Positions 54,529 through 64,000 of a stretch of 64,000 nt of DNA are shown here, in pieces. The DNA is from Streptococcus macedonicus ACA-DC 198 (lineage in GTDB: Bacteria > Bacillota > Bacilli > Lactobacillales > Streptococcaceae): NCBI GenBank assembly GCA_000283635.1, contig HE613569.1:1141501-1205500 (forward strand), in the 5' to 3' direction. Positions within the stretch are counted from its first letter, which is position 1. The number at the start of each line of letters is the position of its first letter. Both the position numbers and the translations under genes were made by a program. The notes beneath the pieces are model-generated. The model did not search any database and was not told the origin of the DNA. It worked only from the letters and a program-made list of their open reading frames with translations.

Positions 54529-54564
54529 AAAACAGGAGTTGCTTAAAACAAAATCCTGTTTTTT
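54529..54564 (-). terminator. Terminator of the exporter/cca/dapB operon
   Basis: On the minus strand AAAACAGGA pairs with TCCTGTTTT around a 16-nt loop. It lies shortly after the last exporter gene. Confidence 0.65.
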
Positions 54565-54581
54565 ATTAATAATTATGCTTA

Positions 54582-56348
54582 TTAGCTTTTGGCAAACTGG
54601 CTATTGTAAAGGTCATAATAGAAACCTTTCGCAGCTAATAAACTTTCATGATTGCCCTGTTCAATGATTTGACCATTATTAAGCACCAAAATCTTATCAG
54701 CCTCTTGAATGGTTGATAGGCGGTGAGCAATGACAAAGCTTGTACGCCCTTCCATTAATTTAGCCATAGCTTTTTGAATCAATAATTCCAAACGTGTGTC
54801 AACAGATGACGTTGCTTCGTCCAAAATCAGGATTTTAGGGTCAGCAAGTAAGGCACGCGCAATGGTTAACAATTGTTTTTGACCAAGTGATATGTTGCTT
54901 GATTCTTGGTTTATTTCCATATTGTAACCACCAGGTAGCGTGCGAATAAAGTGGTCAACATTAGCAGCTTTAGCAGCTTCAACAACCTCTTCATCTGTCG
55001 CATCCAAGTTCCCAAAACGGATATTTTCCTTGATACTTGCCTCGTAGAGCCACGCATCTTGCAAGACCATTCCAAATTGTTTGCGATATTCTTGACGTGA
55101 CAAGTTGCGAATATCATGGCCATCAATTTTAATCGAACCAGAGGTAACGTCGTAGAATCGCATTAAAAGATTAATCAGCGTTGTCTTACCAGCCCCAGTT
55201 GGACCAACAATCGCCACCATTTCCCCTGGTTTGACATCAAGATTGAAATTTTGAATCAATGGTTTGTCTGCCACGTATTGGAAGGAAACATCTTCAAAGC
55301 TAACTTGACCTGTTAAATCATGTGTCAAATGCTCTGTTACATAATCAACTTCTTCTGGCTCATCTAGAACTTCAAAGATACGCTCAAGTGATGACTTGGC
55401 ACTTTGAAGAATACTTGCCAACTGTGTAATGGTTTGAACGGGTTGACTGACTTGCCAAGCGTATTGAACGAAAGCTTGCATATTACCAATCGTCAAGTTC
55501 CCAGAAAGAACTTGCAAAGCTCCCAAGACTGCCACAATAAGGTAAGCCATATCAGTAATTGCACTAAGAACTGGCATCATAATTCCTGAAATAAAGCTTG
55601 CCTTGAAACCAACTTCTTGCAAATTTTGAGTGATTTCACGAAATTCTTCACTTGAAATTTCTTCACGACAAAAAAGTTTGATAACGTTAAAACCAGTTAG
55701 ATTTTCCTGAACAAAACCGTTCATATCACCGAGAGCGTCAGCTTGTTTCTTGAAATAAGGTTGAGATTTTTTCAAAATAAACTGAGCACTGATATAAGTG
55801 AGTGGAATGATTAAAATAACTACTAAAGCTAAACGCCAATTGAGATAAAGCACCATGCAAATAACCAAGAAAATGGTTAAAAAGGCGTTGATAATTTGAA
55901 GGAAACTTTGTTGTAAAGCGTTTGAAACTGTTTCAACATCTGACGTAAAACGTCCCAAGACATTTCCAAATTGTTGACTGTCAAAATAAGAAACTGGAAT
56001 TCTATTGATTTTTTTACTTAAATCTCGGCGTAAATCATAAATACTTTTTTGCACAGCGTCAGTCATGAAATAGTTTGACCAATAGCTTCCTAGCCCACAG
56101 CCCAAACCTCGCAAGAAATAAAGGGCTAAAATCATTGCAATATAAGAAATATTGATATGAGCACCTGCTACACCGTGCGCCATGTCAAGAAGGTTTGCTG
56201 TCAATTCTGTAATGGCAAGCCCTAAAACAAAAGGTTCCAATACACTCATGACACTACTGAAAATTTTCAAGAAAATGGCAAGAAAAAGCGCACCTTTATA
56301 GTGTTGGAGATAATCCCATAAACGTAGAAAAATGTTGCGTTTTGACAT
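54582..56348 (-). CDS. ABC exporter half-transporter, subunit B (second system)
   Basis: Six membrane helices plus an ATPase domain, 588 residues. Walker A GPTGAGKTT near 384, ISLGQKQ signature (less common first residues), Walker B ILILDEATSSVD with the catalytic Glu. It lies two bp after its partner gene. Together they form a heterodimeric exporter of the same class as the one at 44.3-47.9 kb, but with no MarR gene. The substrate is unknown. Confidence 0.92.
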   Translation of the reverse strand: MSKRNIFLRLWDYLQHYKGALFLAIFLKIFSSVMSVLEPFVLGLAITELTANLLDMAHGVAGAHINISYIAMILALYFLRGLGCGLGSYWSNYFMTDAVQKSIYDLRRDLSKKINRIPVSYFDSQQFGNVLGRFTSDVETVSNALQQSFLQIINAFLTIFLVICMVLYLNWRLALVVILIIPLTYISAQFILKKSQPYFKKQADALGDMNGFVQENLTGFNVIKLFCREEISSEEFREITQNLQEVGFKASFISGIMMPVLSAITDMAYLIVAVLGALQVLSGNLTIGNMQAFVQYAWQVSQPVQTITQLASILQSAKSSLERIFEVLDEPEEVDYVTEHLTHDLTGQVSFEDVSFQYVADKPLIQNFNLDVKPGEMVAIVGPTGAGKTTLINLLMRFYDVTSGSIKIDGHDIRNLSRQEYRKQFGMVLQDAWLYEASIKENIRFGNLDATDEEVVEAAKAANVDHFIRTLPGGYNMEINQESSNISLGQKQLLTIARALLADPKILILDEATSSVDTRLELLIQKAMAKLMEGRTSFVIAHRLSTIQEADKILVLNNGQIIEQGNHESLLAAKGFYYDLYNSQFAKS

Positions 56349-56350
56349 TG

Positions 56351-58090
56351 TTATTCTCCTTTCATCTCGTCTGCATTTTTCAATTGTGAGTTAGCAATTT
56401 CACGATAAATCGTGTTTGTTTGCATCAATTCATCATGTGTGCCATGTCCCACAATTTCACCTTTATCGAGGACGATAATTTGGTCAGCATCCATGATCGT
56501 TCCCACACGTTGTGCCACAATAAGAACAGTCGCTTCTTTAGTAACTTCTTTCAAACGCGCACGTAATTGCGCATCCGTTTTATAATCAAGAGCTGAGAAC
56601 GAATCATCAAAAATATAAATATCAGGTTTCTTAACAATCGCACGCGCAATGGACAACCGTTGTTTTTGTCCTCCTGATAAATTGCTACCGCCTTCTGCTA
56701 AATGTGTTTGGTAACCCTCATCAAGGCTTTCGATAAATTCTTTTGCTTGTGCAACATCTGCTGCTTCTTGTAATTCATCAATTGTTGCATCCGGTTTACC
56801 ATATTTTAGATTTTCGGCAATGGTTCCCGTAAACAAGAGCGCTTTTTGAGGCACAAAGCCAATCTTCTGACGTAGAGCTTTCAATTGATATTCTCTAACA
56901 TCAACACCGTCAACCAAAATTTTACCAAATGTGACATCATAAAATCTTGGAATCAGATTGACCAAAGAAGATTTCCCAGAACCTGTTGAACCAATAAAGG
57001 CAATGGTTTCACCAGGTTTGGCTTTAAAGGAAATATCTTTTAGGACTGGATTTTCTGTCTCACCAGGGTAAGCAAAGGTCACCTTGTCAAATTCCAAATA
57101 ACCTTTTGTTTCAGTCTCAGTTACACCATTTTCGTTAGGTGTGATTGAAATTGGCATTGCCATAACTTCTGAAATACGCTCGCTTGAGACAACAACACGA
57201 GGATACATGGTAAAGAGATTGGCAAAAAGTAAGAATGAAAAGAGCGCATGGAAGCTATATTCAATAAAAGCAACCAGATTACCAATCTGAAAATCACCCC
57301 TTGAGAGCGGATCTAAGGCAAACCAAACAATAGCAACAATCATTGAGACGATGATAAAGACAAAGGATGGCTCTGTTAAACCAGTTAGTTTGAACAGACG
57401 ACTTGAAATGCCTTTATACTCTTCGTTTTTACTATCAAAGCGTTCTTCTTGAAAATCTTCTCTAGCAAAGGCGCGAATGACACGCAAACCAGTCAAATTT
57501 TCACGAACATATTGGTTAATTTTATCAAGGGTGGCTTGTTGTTTTTCAGACAAAGGACGTGTGCGTATCGCAACGTAATAAACCACAAGTGCCAAAAAGG
57601 GAATAGCCACCGCAACAATCCAGGCTAAGGACGGACTTGTTACCAAAATCATGACAACACTAAAAATAATCATGAGCGGTGCCACAATCCCCCTGCGCAA
57701 AGATTGTTCAGCAAATTGCATAAGAATAAATGTATCACTTGTCATCCGAGTGACAAGTGATGACACACCGATTTGTTTGTATTCATGGTATGAGTATTCC
57801 AGCAATTTATCGTACATGTCATTACGCATGTCTTTAATCATATTAGTCGTGATTTTTCCTGCCGCATAAACTAAAGTAACACTACCAATCGCTCCAACAA
57901 CAATCACGATAAACATAACAATTGCCCAGAAATAAACCTTATCTTTATTTCCAACTATTATCCCTTGGTCAATCATACGAGCTAGTGCTGTTGGCAACCC
58001 AAGGTTAACCACGACAAATGCAAAAGCTCCTAATACATCCAAAATGAGCCATTTGGGATATTTTTTCAAATAAGTCCAAACTAGTTTCAT
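56351..58090 (-). CDS. ABC exporter half-transporter, subunit A (second system)
   Basis: Membrane domain plus ATPase domain, 579 residues from ATG 58090 (MKLVWTYLKKYPKW), behind GAAAGGAAAG. Walker A GSTGSGKSS, LSGGQKQ, and Walker B IYIFDDSFSALD, where Asp replaces the catalytic Glu, the degenerate half of the heterodimer. It follows the ABC-F gene with a gap of about 77 bp. Confidence 0.92.
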   Translation of the reverse strand: MKLVWTYLKKYPKWLILDVLGAFAFVVVNLGLPTALARMIDQGIIVGNKDKVYFWAIVMFIVIVVGAIGSVTLVYAAGKITTNMIKDMRNDMYDKLLEYSYHEYKQIGVSSLVTRMTSDTFILMQFAEQSLRRGIVAPLMIIFSVVMILVTSPSLAWIVAVAIPFLALVVYYVAIRTRPLSEKQQATLDKINQYVRENLTGLRVIRAFAREDFQEERFDSKNEEYKGISSRLFKLTGLTEPSFVFIIVSMIVAIVWFALDPLSRGDFQIGNLVAFIEYSFHALFSFLLFANLFTMYPRVVVSSERISEVMAMPISITPNENGVTETETKGYLEFDKVTFAYPGETENPVLKDISFKAKPGETIAFIGSTGSGKSSLVNLIPRFYDVTFGKILVDGVDVREYQLKALRQKIGFVPQKALLFTGTIAENLKYGKPDATIDELQEAADVAQAKEFIESLDEGYQTHLAEGGSNLSGGQKQRLSIARAIVKKPDIYIFDDSFSALDYKTDAQLRARLKEVTKEATVLIVAQRVGTIMDADQIIVLDKGEIVGHGTHDELMQTNTIYREIANSQLKNADEMKGE

Positions 58091-58167
58091 AGTAACTTTC
58101 CTTTCTAATCTGTTCTCTATTTTTAAGTAACGAAATACCTTCTTTCTACAAGAAAGAGTGACCATGC

Positions 58168-60039
58168 TTATTCAGCTAAGTCACTCAAATAATCGTATCT
58201 TTCATATTTTTCAAGTAGGGTTTCATTAGCTTCGTCTAATGAACGTTGAAGCTCTGCTAATTTGCCATAATCACTGGCATTTTCTTGCATTTGCGCTTCA
58301 ATAGTTTCGATGTCCTCTTCAAGTTTGGCAATCTCATCTTCGATGACTTCCCATTCTTGTTTTTCAAAGTAAGACATGCGTTTTTTCTTCGTTTTTTCCT
58401 TCTCGGTCTTTTGTGACGGCGCTTTTTTAGCTTGTTCCGCTACGGCATTTTCTTCAAACGCTTTTTCATCAAGATAATCCGTATAATTTCCGAAGAATTC
58501 GCGAACACGCCCATTTTCAAATGCTAAGATTTTATTAGCCACTTTATCAAGAAAATAACGGTCATGGCTAACCGTGATAACTGGTCCTGAAAATGTTTGC
58601 AAGAAACTTTCAAGAACTGTCAATGTTGCAATATCAAGGTCATTGGTTGGTTCGTCAAGAACAAGCACATTTGGTTTTTCAATCAAAATTTTCAACAGGT
58701 AAAGGCGTTTTTTCTCACCACCAGATAATTTTGAAATCAATGTGCCATGTGTTGAACGTGGGAATAAGAATTGTTCTAACAAATCTGTGACGCTTGTTGT
58801 TCCAACGCTTGTTTTGACCTCATCAGCTACTTCTTGCAAATAATTGATGACACGTTTGTTTTCATCCATGTCTTTTGTCAATTGTGAGAAATAGCCAATG
58901 CGAACCGTTTCACCAATTTCAAGATTTCCAGCTGTCGGCTGCAAATCACCTTTTATCAAATTAAGAAGCGTTGATTTGCCGACACCATTATCACCAACAA
59001 TTCCAATTCGGTCCTTATTTTGCACCAAAAGGTTAAAGTCAGTCAAAATCTGTTTATCAGGATAAGCAAAGGAAACATTTTCAAAATTGATAACTTTTTT
59101 ACCGATTCGGCTTGTTTCAAAATTAATCTCAAGCTCTGTTGATTGTGTTGCTCCTGACAAATCAGCTTTCAAATCATTGAAACGATTGATACGAGCTTGC
59201 TGTTTTGTCGCACGCGCTTGTGGTTGCGTACGCATCCAAGCCAATTCTTGCTTGTAAAGTTGTTTTTTCTTGTGAAGCGTTGCGGCGTCACGCTCATCTT
59301 GCTCCGCACGCAAACGCACATAATCTTGATAATTTCCTTGATATTCAGTCAATTGACTATTAGCCAATTCAAAAATACGCGTTGCCACATTATCCAAGAA
59401 ATAACGGTCGTGGGTGATGAAAAGCACTGTTTTCTTAGAATTTTTTAGGAAATTCGTCAACCAAGCAATGGTATCAATATCCAAGTGGTTGGTTGGCTCG
59501 TCCAATAATAACAAGTCTGCATCATTTAACAAAACTTGTGCCAACTGAACACGACGACGAAGCCCACCAGACAAAGCACCAACTTTTTGTGACAAATCGT
59601 CCAAACCTAGCTTTGTAAGAACAGTTTTGACTTCACTCTCAATCGCCCAAGCGTCAAGCGAATCCATTTCTGCCATGACTTTTTCAAGTTTAGCTTGACT
59701 AGCTTCATTGTAATCAGCCATCAAGGTCTCATAGGTCTTAATCAAAGTCATCTCACGCAAATCAGACGACAAAACTGTATCCAAAATAGTTTTATCATCA
59801 TCAAATTCAGGCTCTTGGGTCAAATAAGCAATTTTATAACCATTCTTAGCTGAAAACGGCGACACGTCGCCATCAAAGCCAAGACGACCAGAAATGACAT
59901 CAAGGAGCGTTGTTTTCCCCGTTCCATTGACACCAATAATCCCAATGCGGTCAAAATCATGAATAATAAAGGAAATATCACGAAAAACAGTCTTATCACC
60001 GACTGATTTTGTTAAGTGTTCTACGATAAAATCACTCAT
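58168..60039 (-). CDS. ABC-F family ATPase (Uup-like)
   Basis: Soluble protein of 623 residues with two ABC domains and no membrane part. Walker [10 protein letters not shown] near 36 and GDNGVGKST near 345; signatures [13 protein letters not shown] and [13 protein letters not shown]; both Walker B motifs end in [17 protein letters not shown] linker rich in basic residues joins the halves and a coiled coil (about 560-623) ends the protein, as in Uup. ABC-F proteins act on ribosomes. This one looks like a housekeeping type rather than an antibiotic-resistance type. It overlaps cca by four bp. Confidence 0.88.
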   Translation of the reverse strand: MSDFIVEHLTKSVGDKTVFRDISFIIHDFDRIGIIGVNGTGKTTLLDVISGRLGFDGDVSPFSAKNGYKIAYLTQEPEFDDDKTILDTVLSSDLREMTLIKTYETLMADYNEASQAKLEKVMAEMDSLDAWAIESEVKTVLTKLGLDDLSQKVGALSGGLRRRVQLAQVLLNDADLLLLDEPTNHLDIDTIAWLTNFLKNSKKTVLFITHDRYFLDNVATRIFELANSQLTEYQGNYQDYVRLRAEQDERDAATLHKKKQLYKQELAWMRTQPQARATKQQARINRFNDLKADLSGATQSTELEINFETSRIGKKVINFENVSFAYPDKQILTDFNLLVQNKDRIGIVGDNGVGKSTLLNLIKGDLQPTAGNLEIGETVRIGYFSQLTKDMDENKRVINYLQEVADEVKTSVGTTSVTDLLEQFLFPRSTHGTLISKLSGGEKKRLYLLKILIEKPNVLVLDEPTNDLDIATLTVLESFLQTFSGPVITVSHDRYFLDKVANKILAFENGRVREFFGNYTDYLDEKAFEENAVAEQAKKAPSQKTEKEKTKKKRMSYFEKQEWEVIEDEIAKLEEDIETIEAQMQENASDYGKLAELQRSLDEANETLLEKYERYDYLSDLAE

Positions 60040-61241
60040 TTGTTTTCCTTTCTAATAAAGCCAAAAATAGCTTCTTTGTCATTGGCAAGCTCACCAAGAA
60101 CAATTTTTTCCTCGATTTCTTTTAATACCTGCCCTAATTCTGGACCAGGTTTGTATTGTAATTCTTTGATTAAAACTCCGCCATTGACAACAATTTCGTG
60201 TTTATCATGAATGGTTAATTCTTTATCTAAACGCTCAATACGCTCAAAATCAACTGGCAAACCAAAACCAACACGCAAATCTTCTGCTTGTTCAATCAAA
60301 CAACTGCCATAACGGTACATTTCCATCTTATCAAGCTCATTTTCTAGACGGAAACGGTAAATCGCCACAATCTTTTCGACATCTTTTTGGAATTGACTTG
60401 ATGTTTTCCATGCTTTCAAAAAGACACGAACGTCTTTGACATCTAAAGCTAATAGCAAAGCTGACCAAGCTTGTTCAGACGTTTTAAAGTGATAATCACA
60501 AGCCAAATCGTTAAGTAATTGCTGTAAATTATCATAAGCATTCTCAAGATATGGTAAATATTTTTGAGCTTGACTAGCAATCATGGCTTTAATCCCTTTA
60601 CGCCAGAAAGGTGCCATCAATAATTTATCAAATTCAATAAAAGAGCGCTCTACCGAAATTTTTTCAAGCAAGGGCGCATGTGCTGCCATAGCAGCAAACG
60701 TATCAGGTTCAATATCAAAATCAAGACTAGCCACAAAACGGAAACCGCGCATAATACGCAATGCATCTTCATTAAAACGCTCCGCAGGATTTCCCACCGC
60801 ACGTAATAACTTAGCTTCCAAATCTGCCAAACCGTTGAACTTATCAATAATTGAACCTGTCTCATCAAGTGCAAAAGCATTGACTGTAAAATCGCGACGT
60901 TTCAAATCTTCCTCTAGAGAACGCACAAATGACACGCTGCTAGGTCTGCGGTAATCCACGTAAACATCTTCTGTACGGAAAGTGGTGATTTCATACTCGC
61001 CACCTTCTTCTAAAACAAGAACCGTGCCATGCTCAATCCCAATATCAACCGTACGATGAAAAATGCTTTTAGTCTCTTCTGGATAAGAACTTGTTGCAAT
61101 ATCAACGTCGTGAATCGGACGATTTAGTAGAACATCACGAACGCTACCACCGACAAAATAAGCTTCGTAGCCAGCCTCGCGAATTTTTTTCAAGATTGGT
61201 AAAGCCTCCTGAAATTCAGAAGGCAGATTGTTTAATCTCAT
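60036..61241 (-). CDS. cca: CCA-adding tRNA nucleotidyltransferase
   Basis: Adds or repairs the 3' CCA of tRNAs. The 401-residue product has the class II nucleotidyltransferase head [23 protein letters not shown] with catalytic Asp residues, [12 protein letters not shown], and [12 protein letters not shown], then a helical tail. It overlaps dapB by four bp and the ABC-F gene by four bp, so the operon is tightly packed. Confidence 0.96.
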   Translation of the reverse strand: MRLNNLPSEFQEALPILKKIREAGYEAYFVGGSVRDVLLNRPIHDVDIATSSYPEETKSIFHRTVDIGIEHGTVLVLEEGGEYEITTFRTEDVYVDYRRPSSVSFVRSLEEDLKRRDFTVNAFALDETGSIIDKFNGLADLEAKLLRAVGNPAERFNEDALRIMRGFRFVASLDFDIEPDTFAAMAAHAPLLEKISVERSFIEFDKLLMAPFWRKGIKAMIASQAQKYLPYLENAYDNLQQLLNDLACDYHFKTSEQAWSALLLALDVKDVRVFLKAWKTSSQFQKDVEKIVAIYRFRLENELDKMEMYRYGSCLIEQAEDLRVGFGLPVDFERIERLDKELTIHDKHEIVVNGGVLIKELQYKPGPELGQVLKEIEEKIVLGELANDKEAIFGFIRKENK

Positions 61242-62005
61242 AGTAATTTTTCCAAACCATAAACGAGCTTATCTCGTTTGACAACTGCTTTAATCCCAAT
61301 ATTAACACCACTCATAAACGAAATACGATCATAAGAATCATGACGAAGTGTTAATCCCTCACCTTGGGCACCGAAGATGACTTCTTGGTGCGCAACCAAG
61401 CCAGGTAAACGAACACTATGGATACGCATACCATCAAAATCAGCTCCGCGCGCTCCTTTTAACGTTTCAACTTCATCTGCAGCCCCTTGTTTTTTAGGTC
61501 GACGAACTTCACGAATCAATTCCGCTGTTTTCACAGCTGTACCTGAAGGAGCATCTTTCTTATTGTCATGATGTAATTCAATGATTTCAAGATCCGGAAA
61601 ATATTTGGCAGCCTTAGCGGCAAATTCCATGAGTAAAACAGCACCAATTGCAAAGTTTGGAGCAATCAAACCACCTGTTTTCTTTTCTTCAGAAAGAGCG
61701 ATTAATTCAGCGATTTCATCTTCTGAAAATCCTGTCGTTCCAACAACGGGAGCGAAGCCATTTTCTAAAGCAAAGCGGGTATTTTCATAAGCAACTGCTG
61801 GCATGGTAAAATCAACCCAAACATCTGCATCAAACCCAACTAATTGTGATTTGTCTGTGAATACTGGGACACCATCCACGTCTGATTCTGTCGCAAATGG
61901 GTCAAGTAATGCGGCTAAGGTTAATTCGTCACCTCCCTTAACCATATCAACTGCTGCTGACCCCATTCGTCCCTTAAAACCTGCAATGATAACTTTAATA
62001 CTCAT
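61238..62005 (-). CDS. dapB: 4-hydroxy-tetrahydrodipicolinate reductase
   Basis: NAD(P)H-dependent step of lysine and diaminopimelate synthesis. The 255-residue product has the cofactor loop [25 protein letters not shown], and the substrate motif [15 protein letters not shown] near 155. It lies between degV and cca, an order common in streptococci. Confidence 0.97.
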   Translation of the reverse strand: MSIKVIIAGFKGRMGSAAVDMVKGGDELTLAALLDPFATESDVDGVPVFTDKSQLVGFDADVWVDFTMPAVAYENTRFALENGFAPVVGTTGFSEDEIAELIALSEEKKTGGLIAPNFAIGAVLLMEFAAKAAKYFPDLEIIELHHDNKKDAPSGTAVKTAELIREVRRPKKQGAADEVETLKGARGADFDGMRIHSVRLPGLVAHQEVIFGAQGEGLTLRHDSYDRISFMSGVNIGIKAVVKRDKLVYGLEKLL

Positions 62006-62024
62006 GTTTTTTCCTCTCTAACAC

Positions 62025-62873
62025 TTAAACAATTGGTGTGAAACCAAATGCAACTGCACCTTCCCCTAAATGAGTAGCAATAACAGCATCAAATGTAACA
62101 ATTTTAAGATTTTCAGCCTGACCTCTGTCAGCTAAAGTCTGATAAAACTGTTGCGCTTTTTCTTCTGCTCGCGAATGAATGATGAAAACTTCGTAATCAC
62201 CATTAACAGTCACTTCAGACAAAACATCAACTAAACGCTTGATAGCTTTTTTCTCAGTTCTCACTTTTTCGAAAACTTCGATGACACCTTCGTCATTAAA
62301 ATAAAGAATCGGCTTGATGCTAAGCAAATTTCCGATAAGTGCTGAGTTATTTGACAAACGTCCACCTTTTACCAAGTGATTCAAATCATCAACCATGATA
62401 AAGGCGCTCGTTCCGTCAATTTGTTGTTGGAATTTGGCTAAAATATCGTCGAAATCCATACCAGCTTCTGCCCAATTCAACGTATTTCTTACCATGCTAC
62501 CAAGTGGTGCGCAAGTAATTTTGCTATCTGGGAAAGCAATGGTCAATTCTGGATAATCGTCAACTAGAAATTGAATATTTTGCCAAAATCCTGAAATTCC
62601 TGAAGATAAGAATAAACCGATGACATGTGTGTAACCTTCTGAAGACAACTGTGACAAAATCTCGTCTAATTTTGCCAAACTTGGTTGGCTTGTTTTCGGA
62701 AGAACAGGCGACATTGCCATTTTCTTGTAAAAATCATCCAAGCTCAAGTTCTTACCTTCAACGTAGCTAATCCCACCAATCATGATTGGAATATCCAAAA
62801 TGTGAAGGTTCTCTTTTTGTTTGATGTCATCTGACAAAACGGCGGTTGTATCTGTAATAACTGCTAATTTCAT
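62025..62873 (-). CDS. DegV family fatty acid-binding protein
   Basis: The 282-residue product has the family markers [14 protein letters not shown], the SGISGFWQN phosphate-like loop near 90 and [23 protein letters not shown]. DegV/FakB proteins hold a fatty acid for phosphorylation by FakA, but which of the several streptococcal paralogues this is cannot be told here. It touches the DUF1149 gene at one base and precedes dapB. Confidence 0.92.
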   Translation of the reverse strand: MKLAVITDTTAVLSDDIKQKENLHILDIPIMIGGISYVEGKNLSLDDFYKKMAMSPVLPKTSQPSLAKLDEILSQLSSEGYTHVIGLFLSSGISGFWQNIQFLVDDYPELTIAFPDSKITCAPLGSMVRNTLNWAEAGMDFDDILAKFQQQIDGTSAFIMVDDLNHLVKGGRLSNNSALIGNLLSIKPILYFNDEGVIEVFEKVRTEKKAIKRLVDVLSEVTVNGDYEVFIIHSRAEEKAQQFYQTLADRGQAENLKIVTFDAVIATHLGEGAVAFGFTPIV

Positions 62874-63253
62874 TAGTTTCTAAACTCCAATTTAACCCCT
62901 GGACGGTCTAGGGCAATTTCGGTTACTTCATACGTTAAGCGTTGCACAATGTCTAATAGCGGTGCGGCTAAATTTTCAACTTCTTCTTTGGTGAATTCAC
63001 TTGGTTCGTTAACAATACGATTTTTAATGTGAACCATTTGTGACACGACACCACTGATAACGAATTCTTTTTTAACGACCATAAATTGTAATACTGATAC
63101 AATCGTTGTTTGGTTGTTTTCTGTATCTTTTTTTACTAATTGAAAAGTTACTTCAAAATTAGTCTTTGGTGTACCATTTTTCTTTTCCCATTCGAGATTT
63201 CTTGCATCATAATGGTACTGGTTTACAAATTCTTTTTCACGTACTAATTCCAT
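62873..63253 (-). CDS. DUF1149 family protein
   Basis: The 126-residue product ([19 protein letters not shown]) is a conserved streptococcal protein with a predicted SecB-like alpha/beta fold; it has no membrane segment. Its biochemical role is not established. First gene of the DUF1149-degV-dapB-cca-ABC-F operon; GAGGAGACC precedes the ATG. Confidence 0.88.
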   Translation of the reverse strand: MELVREKEFVNQYHYDARNLEWEKKNGTPKTNFEVTFQLVKKDTENNQTTIVSVLQFMVVKKEFVISGVVSQMVHIKNRIVNEPSEFTKEEVENLAAPLLDIVQRLTYEVTEIALDRPGVKLEFRN

Positions 63254-63283
63254 ACTGGTCTCCTCTTTTGTATATCAGCATTC

Positions 63284-63292
63284 ATTATAGCA
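63284..63292 (-). promoter_or_regulatory. Extended -10 promoter of the DUF1149 operon
   Basis: On the minus strand TG-C-TATAAT, a perfect extended -10, lies about 31 bp upstream of the start codon. Confidence 0.65.
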
Positions 63293-63379
63293 TAAATAGC
63301 CTATATTTTGCACATTTTTCTTTGAAGTTTGAAATAATACTGAACATTCTTTTTATCAAAAAAATGCAACAAGTCACAC

Positions 63380-64000
63380 TTACCAACTATCATAAACAGT
63401 AAGTCCGTATTGTTCAATCAGTCGATTAAGTTTTGTCCCATATGAAGTGTCTGTGGCATAAGTACCTGTAAGAGCTGCAGTCGCATCCTTGTAGGAAGTT
63501 GTGTTTGATTTATGCACACCAACATAAATATCTTTTTTGAGAAATTGGGCATAATCTTCCAATGACTCTGCTTGGCTACCATACGAGCGAAATTGGGCAT
63601 CAATGGTATAAACATTACCACTTCCGTCATCTTCCCACGTTTTCATCGTGACTGATTGCCCATTGTAGTCCCCTTTTATGCCAAAAAAGTTATAATTAGG
63701 TGCTTGACTGAGAGCTGATTGACCGCTGTTTGATTCTAGAATCGCTTGCGCAATCATCACCGAAGCATAAAGGTCATTTTGCGCAGCAATTTGCCGTGCG
63801 GATTCGCCAATACTTTCAATAAAATTTATCGTTATTTGGTCAGATATTATAGTAGAACTTGTGGTGTCAGCAGTTGCCGTATTATCTGCATCTTGTGCTT
63901 GATAAGTGGAAATCACTAAAGCGACACAAGCTAAAACTGTCAACAAACTCATGCCGTGTAAAGCCCATTTAGGAACTTTTTTCTGCCGACGATGACTTCT
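63380..64000 (-). CDS. GH73 glucosaminidase-type peptidoglycan hydrolase, 5' end outside the window
   Basis: The visible 206 residues begin with a basic cytoplasmic stretch (RRQKKVPKW), a membrane segment (MSLLTVLACVALVISTY) and a Thr/Ser-rich linker, then a GH73 domain: SVMIAQAILESNSGQSALSQAP with the catalytic Glu, NFFGIKGDYNG, and FRSYGSQAESLEDYAQFL. The frame stays open to the window edge, so the true start lies beyond 64000, although an ATG at 63952 exists. It is the usual single-domain, membrane-anchored or secreted autolysin-like enzyme of streptococci. Confidence 0.85.
   Translation of the reverse strand, partial: RSHRRQKKVPKWALHGMSLLTVLACVALVISTYQAQDADNTATADTTSSTIISDQITINFIESIGESARQIAAQNDLYASVMIAQAILESNSGQSALSQAPNYNFFGIKGDYNGQSVTMKTWEDDGSGNVYTIDAQFRSYGSQAESLEDYAQFLKKDIYVGVHKSNTTSYKDATAALTGTYATDTSYGTKLNRLIEQYGLTVYDSW

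Overview
The window is AT-rich, densely coded chromosome from a streptococcus. The evidence is the gene order thyA-folA-small ORF-clpX-ysxC, the rplJ-rplL pair with its L10 leader, a complete mevalonate pathway split into two blocks, a relP-relR-relS set, clpL, and GH73, DegV and DUF1149 genes. The Streptococcus bovis/equinus group is my best guess for the species complex; that is an inference, not something one motif proves.

Layout. 1-1.2 kb: rplJ-rplL with leader (minus). 1.2-1.8 kb: decayed IS30-type element. 2.1-4.3 kb: clpL with a long structured leader. 4.35-5.0 kb: broken endonuclease III-like gene. 5.1-8.2 kb: DUF1275 membrane protein, then mmuP-mmuM (S-methylmethionine use) behind a methionine-type box. 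8.4-12 kb: thyA, folA, small membrane ORF, clpX, ysxC. 12.2-19.9 kb: mvaS-mvaA, a DUF1836/haemolysin III pair, then mvaK1-mvaD-mvaK2-fni. 20.1-21.4 kb: two gene fragments fused by a deletion. 21.5-27.1 kb: a UroD/MtaA-fold putative methyltransferase with a complete amino-acid-type ABC importer, next to a divergent LysR regulator. 27.2-28.0 kb: aldo/keto reductase. 28.1-36.6 kb: a type I restriction-modification cluster (hsdR, hsdS, hsdM and an extra half-size S subunit) that appears to interrupt an older type III mod-res locus. 37-39.5 kb: relP-relR-relS. 39.7-44.1 kb: osmoprotectant-type ABC transporter with a MarR-like regulator, downstream of a broken quinone oxidoreductase gene. 44.3-48.4 kb: heterodimeric ABC exporter with MarR regulator. 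48.5-51 kb: deformylase-like gene, truncated acetyltransferase, gdhA. 51.1-52 kb: a tandem duplication of the promoter and start of an HdeD-like gene. 52-54.5 kb: queC-queD-queE-queF with a candidate riboswitch/terminator leader. 54.6-63.3 kb: DUF1149-degV-dapB-cca-ABC-F and a second heterodimeric exporter. The right edge cuts a GH73 peptidoglycan hydrolase gene.

The least ordinary parts are: (1) the UroD-fold protein, importer and LysR regulator at 21.5-27.1 kb, with similar dyads in the control regions; (2) the mosaic restriction locus, where type III mod pieces flank a type I island and the mod start codon lies in a hairpin; (3) the 186-bp duplication at 51.1-51.5 kb, which created a new 57-codon frame with full translation signals. 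There are several pseudogenes (IS30 transposase, endonuclease III, SBP fragment, glutathionyl-hydroquinone reductase, mod, res, quinone oxidoreductase), pointing to ongoing gene decay. I saw no CRISPR array, rRNA, tRNA or prophage. All positions and motifs were read by eye; family names rest on motif recognition, not searches.
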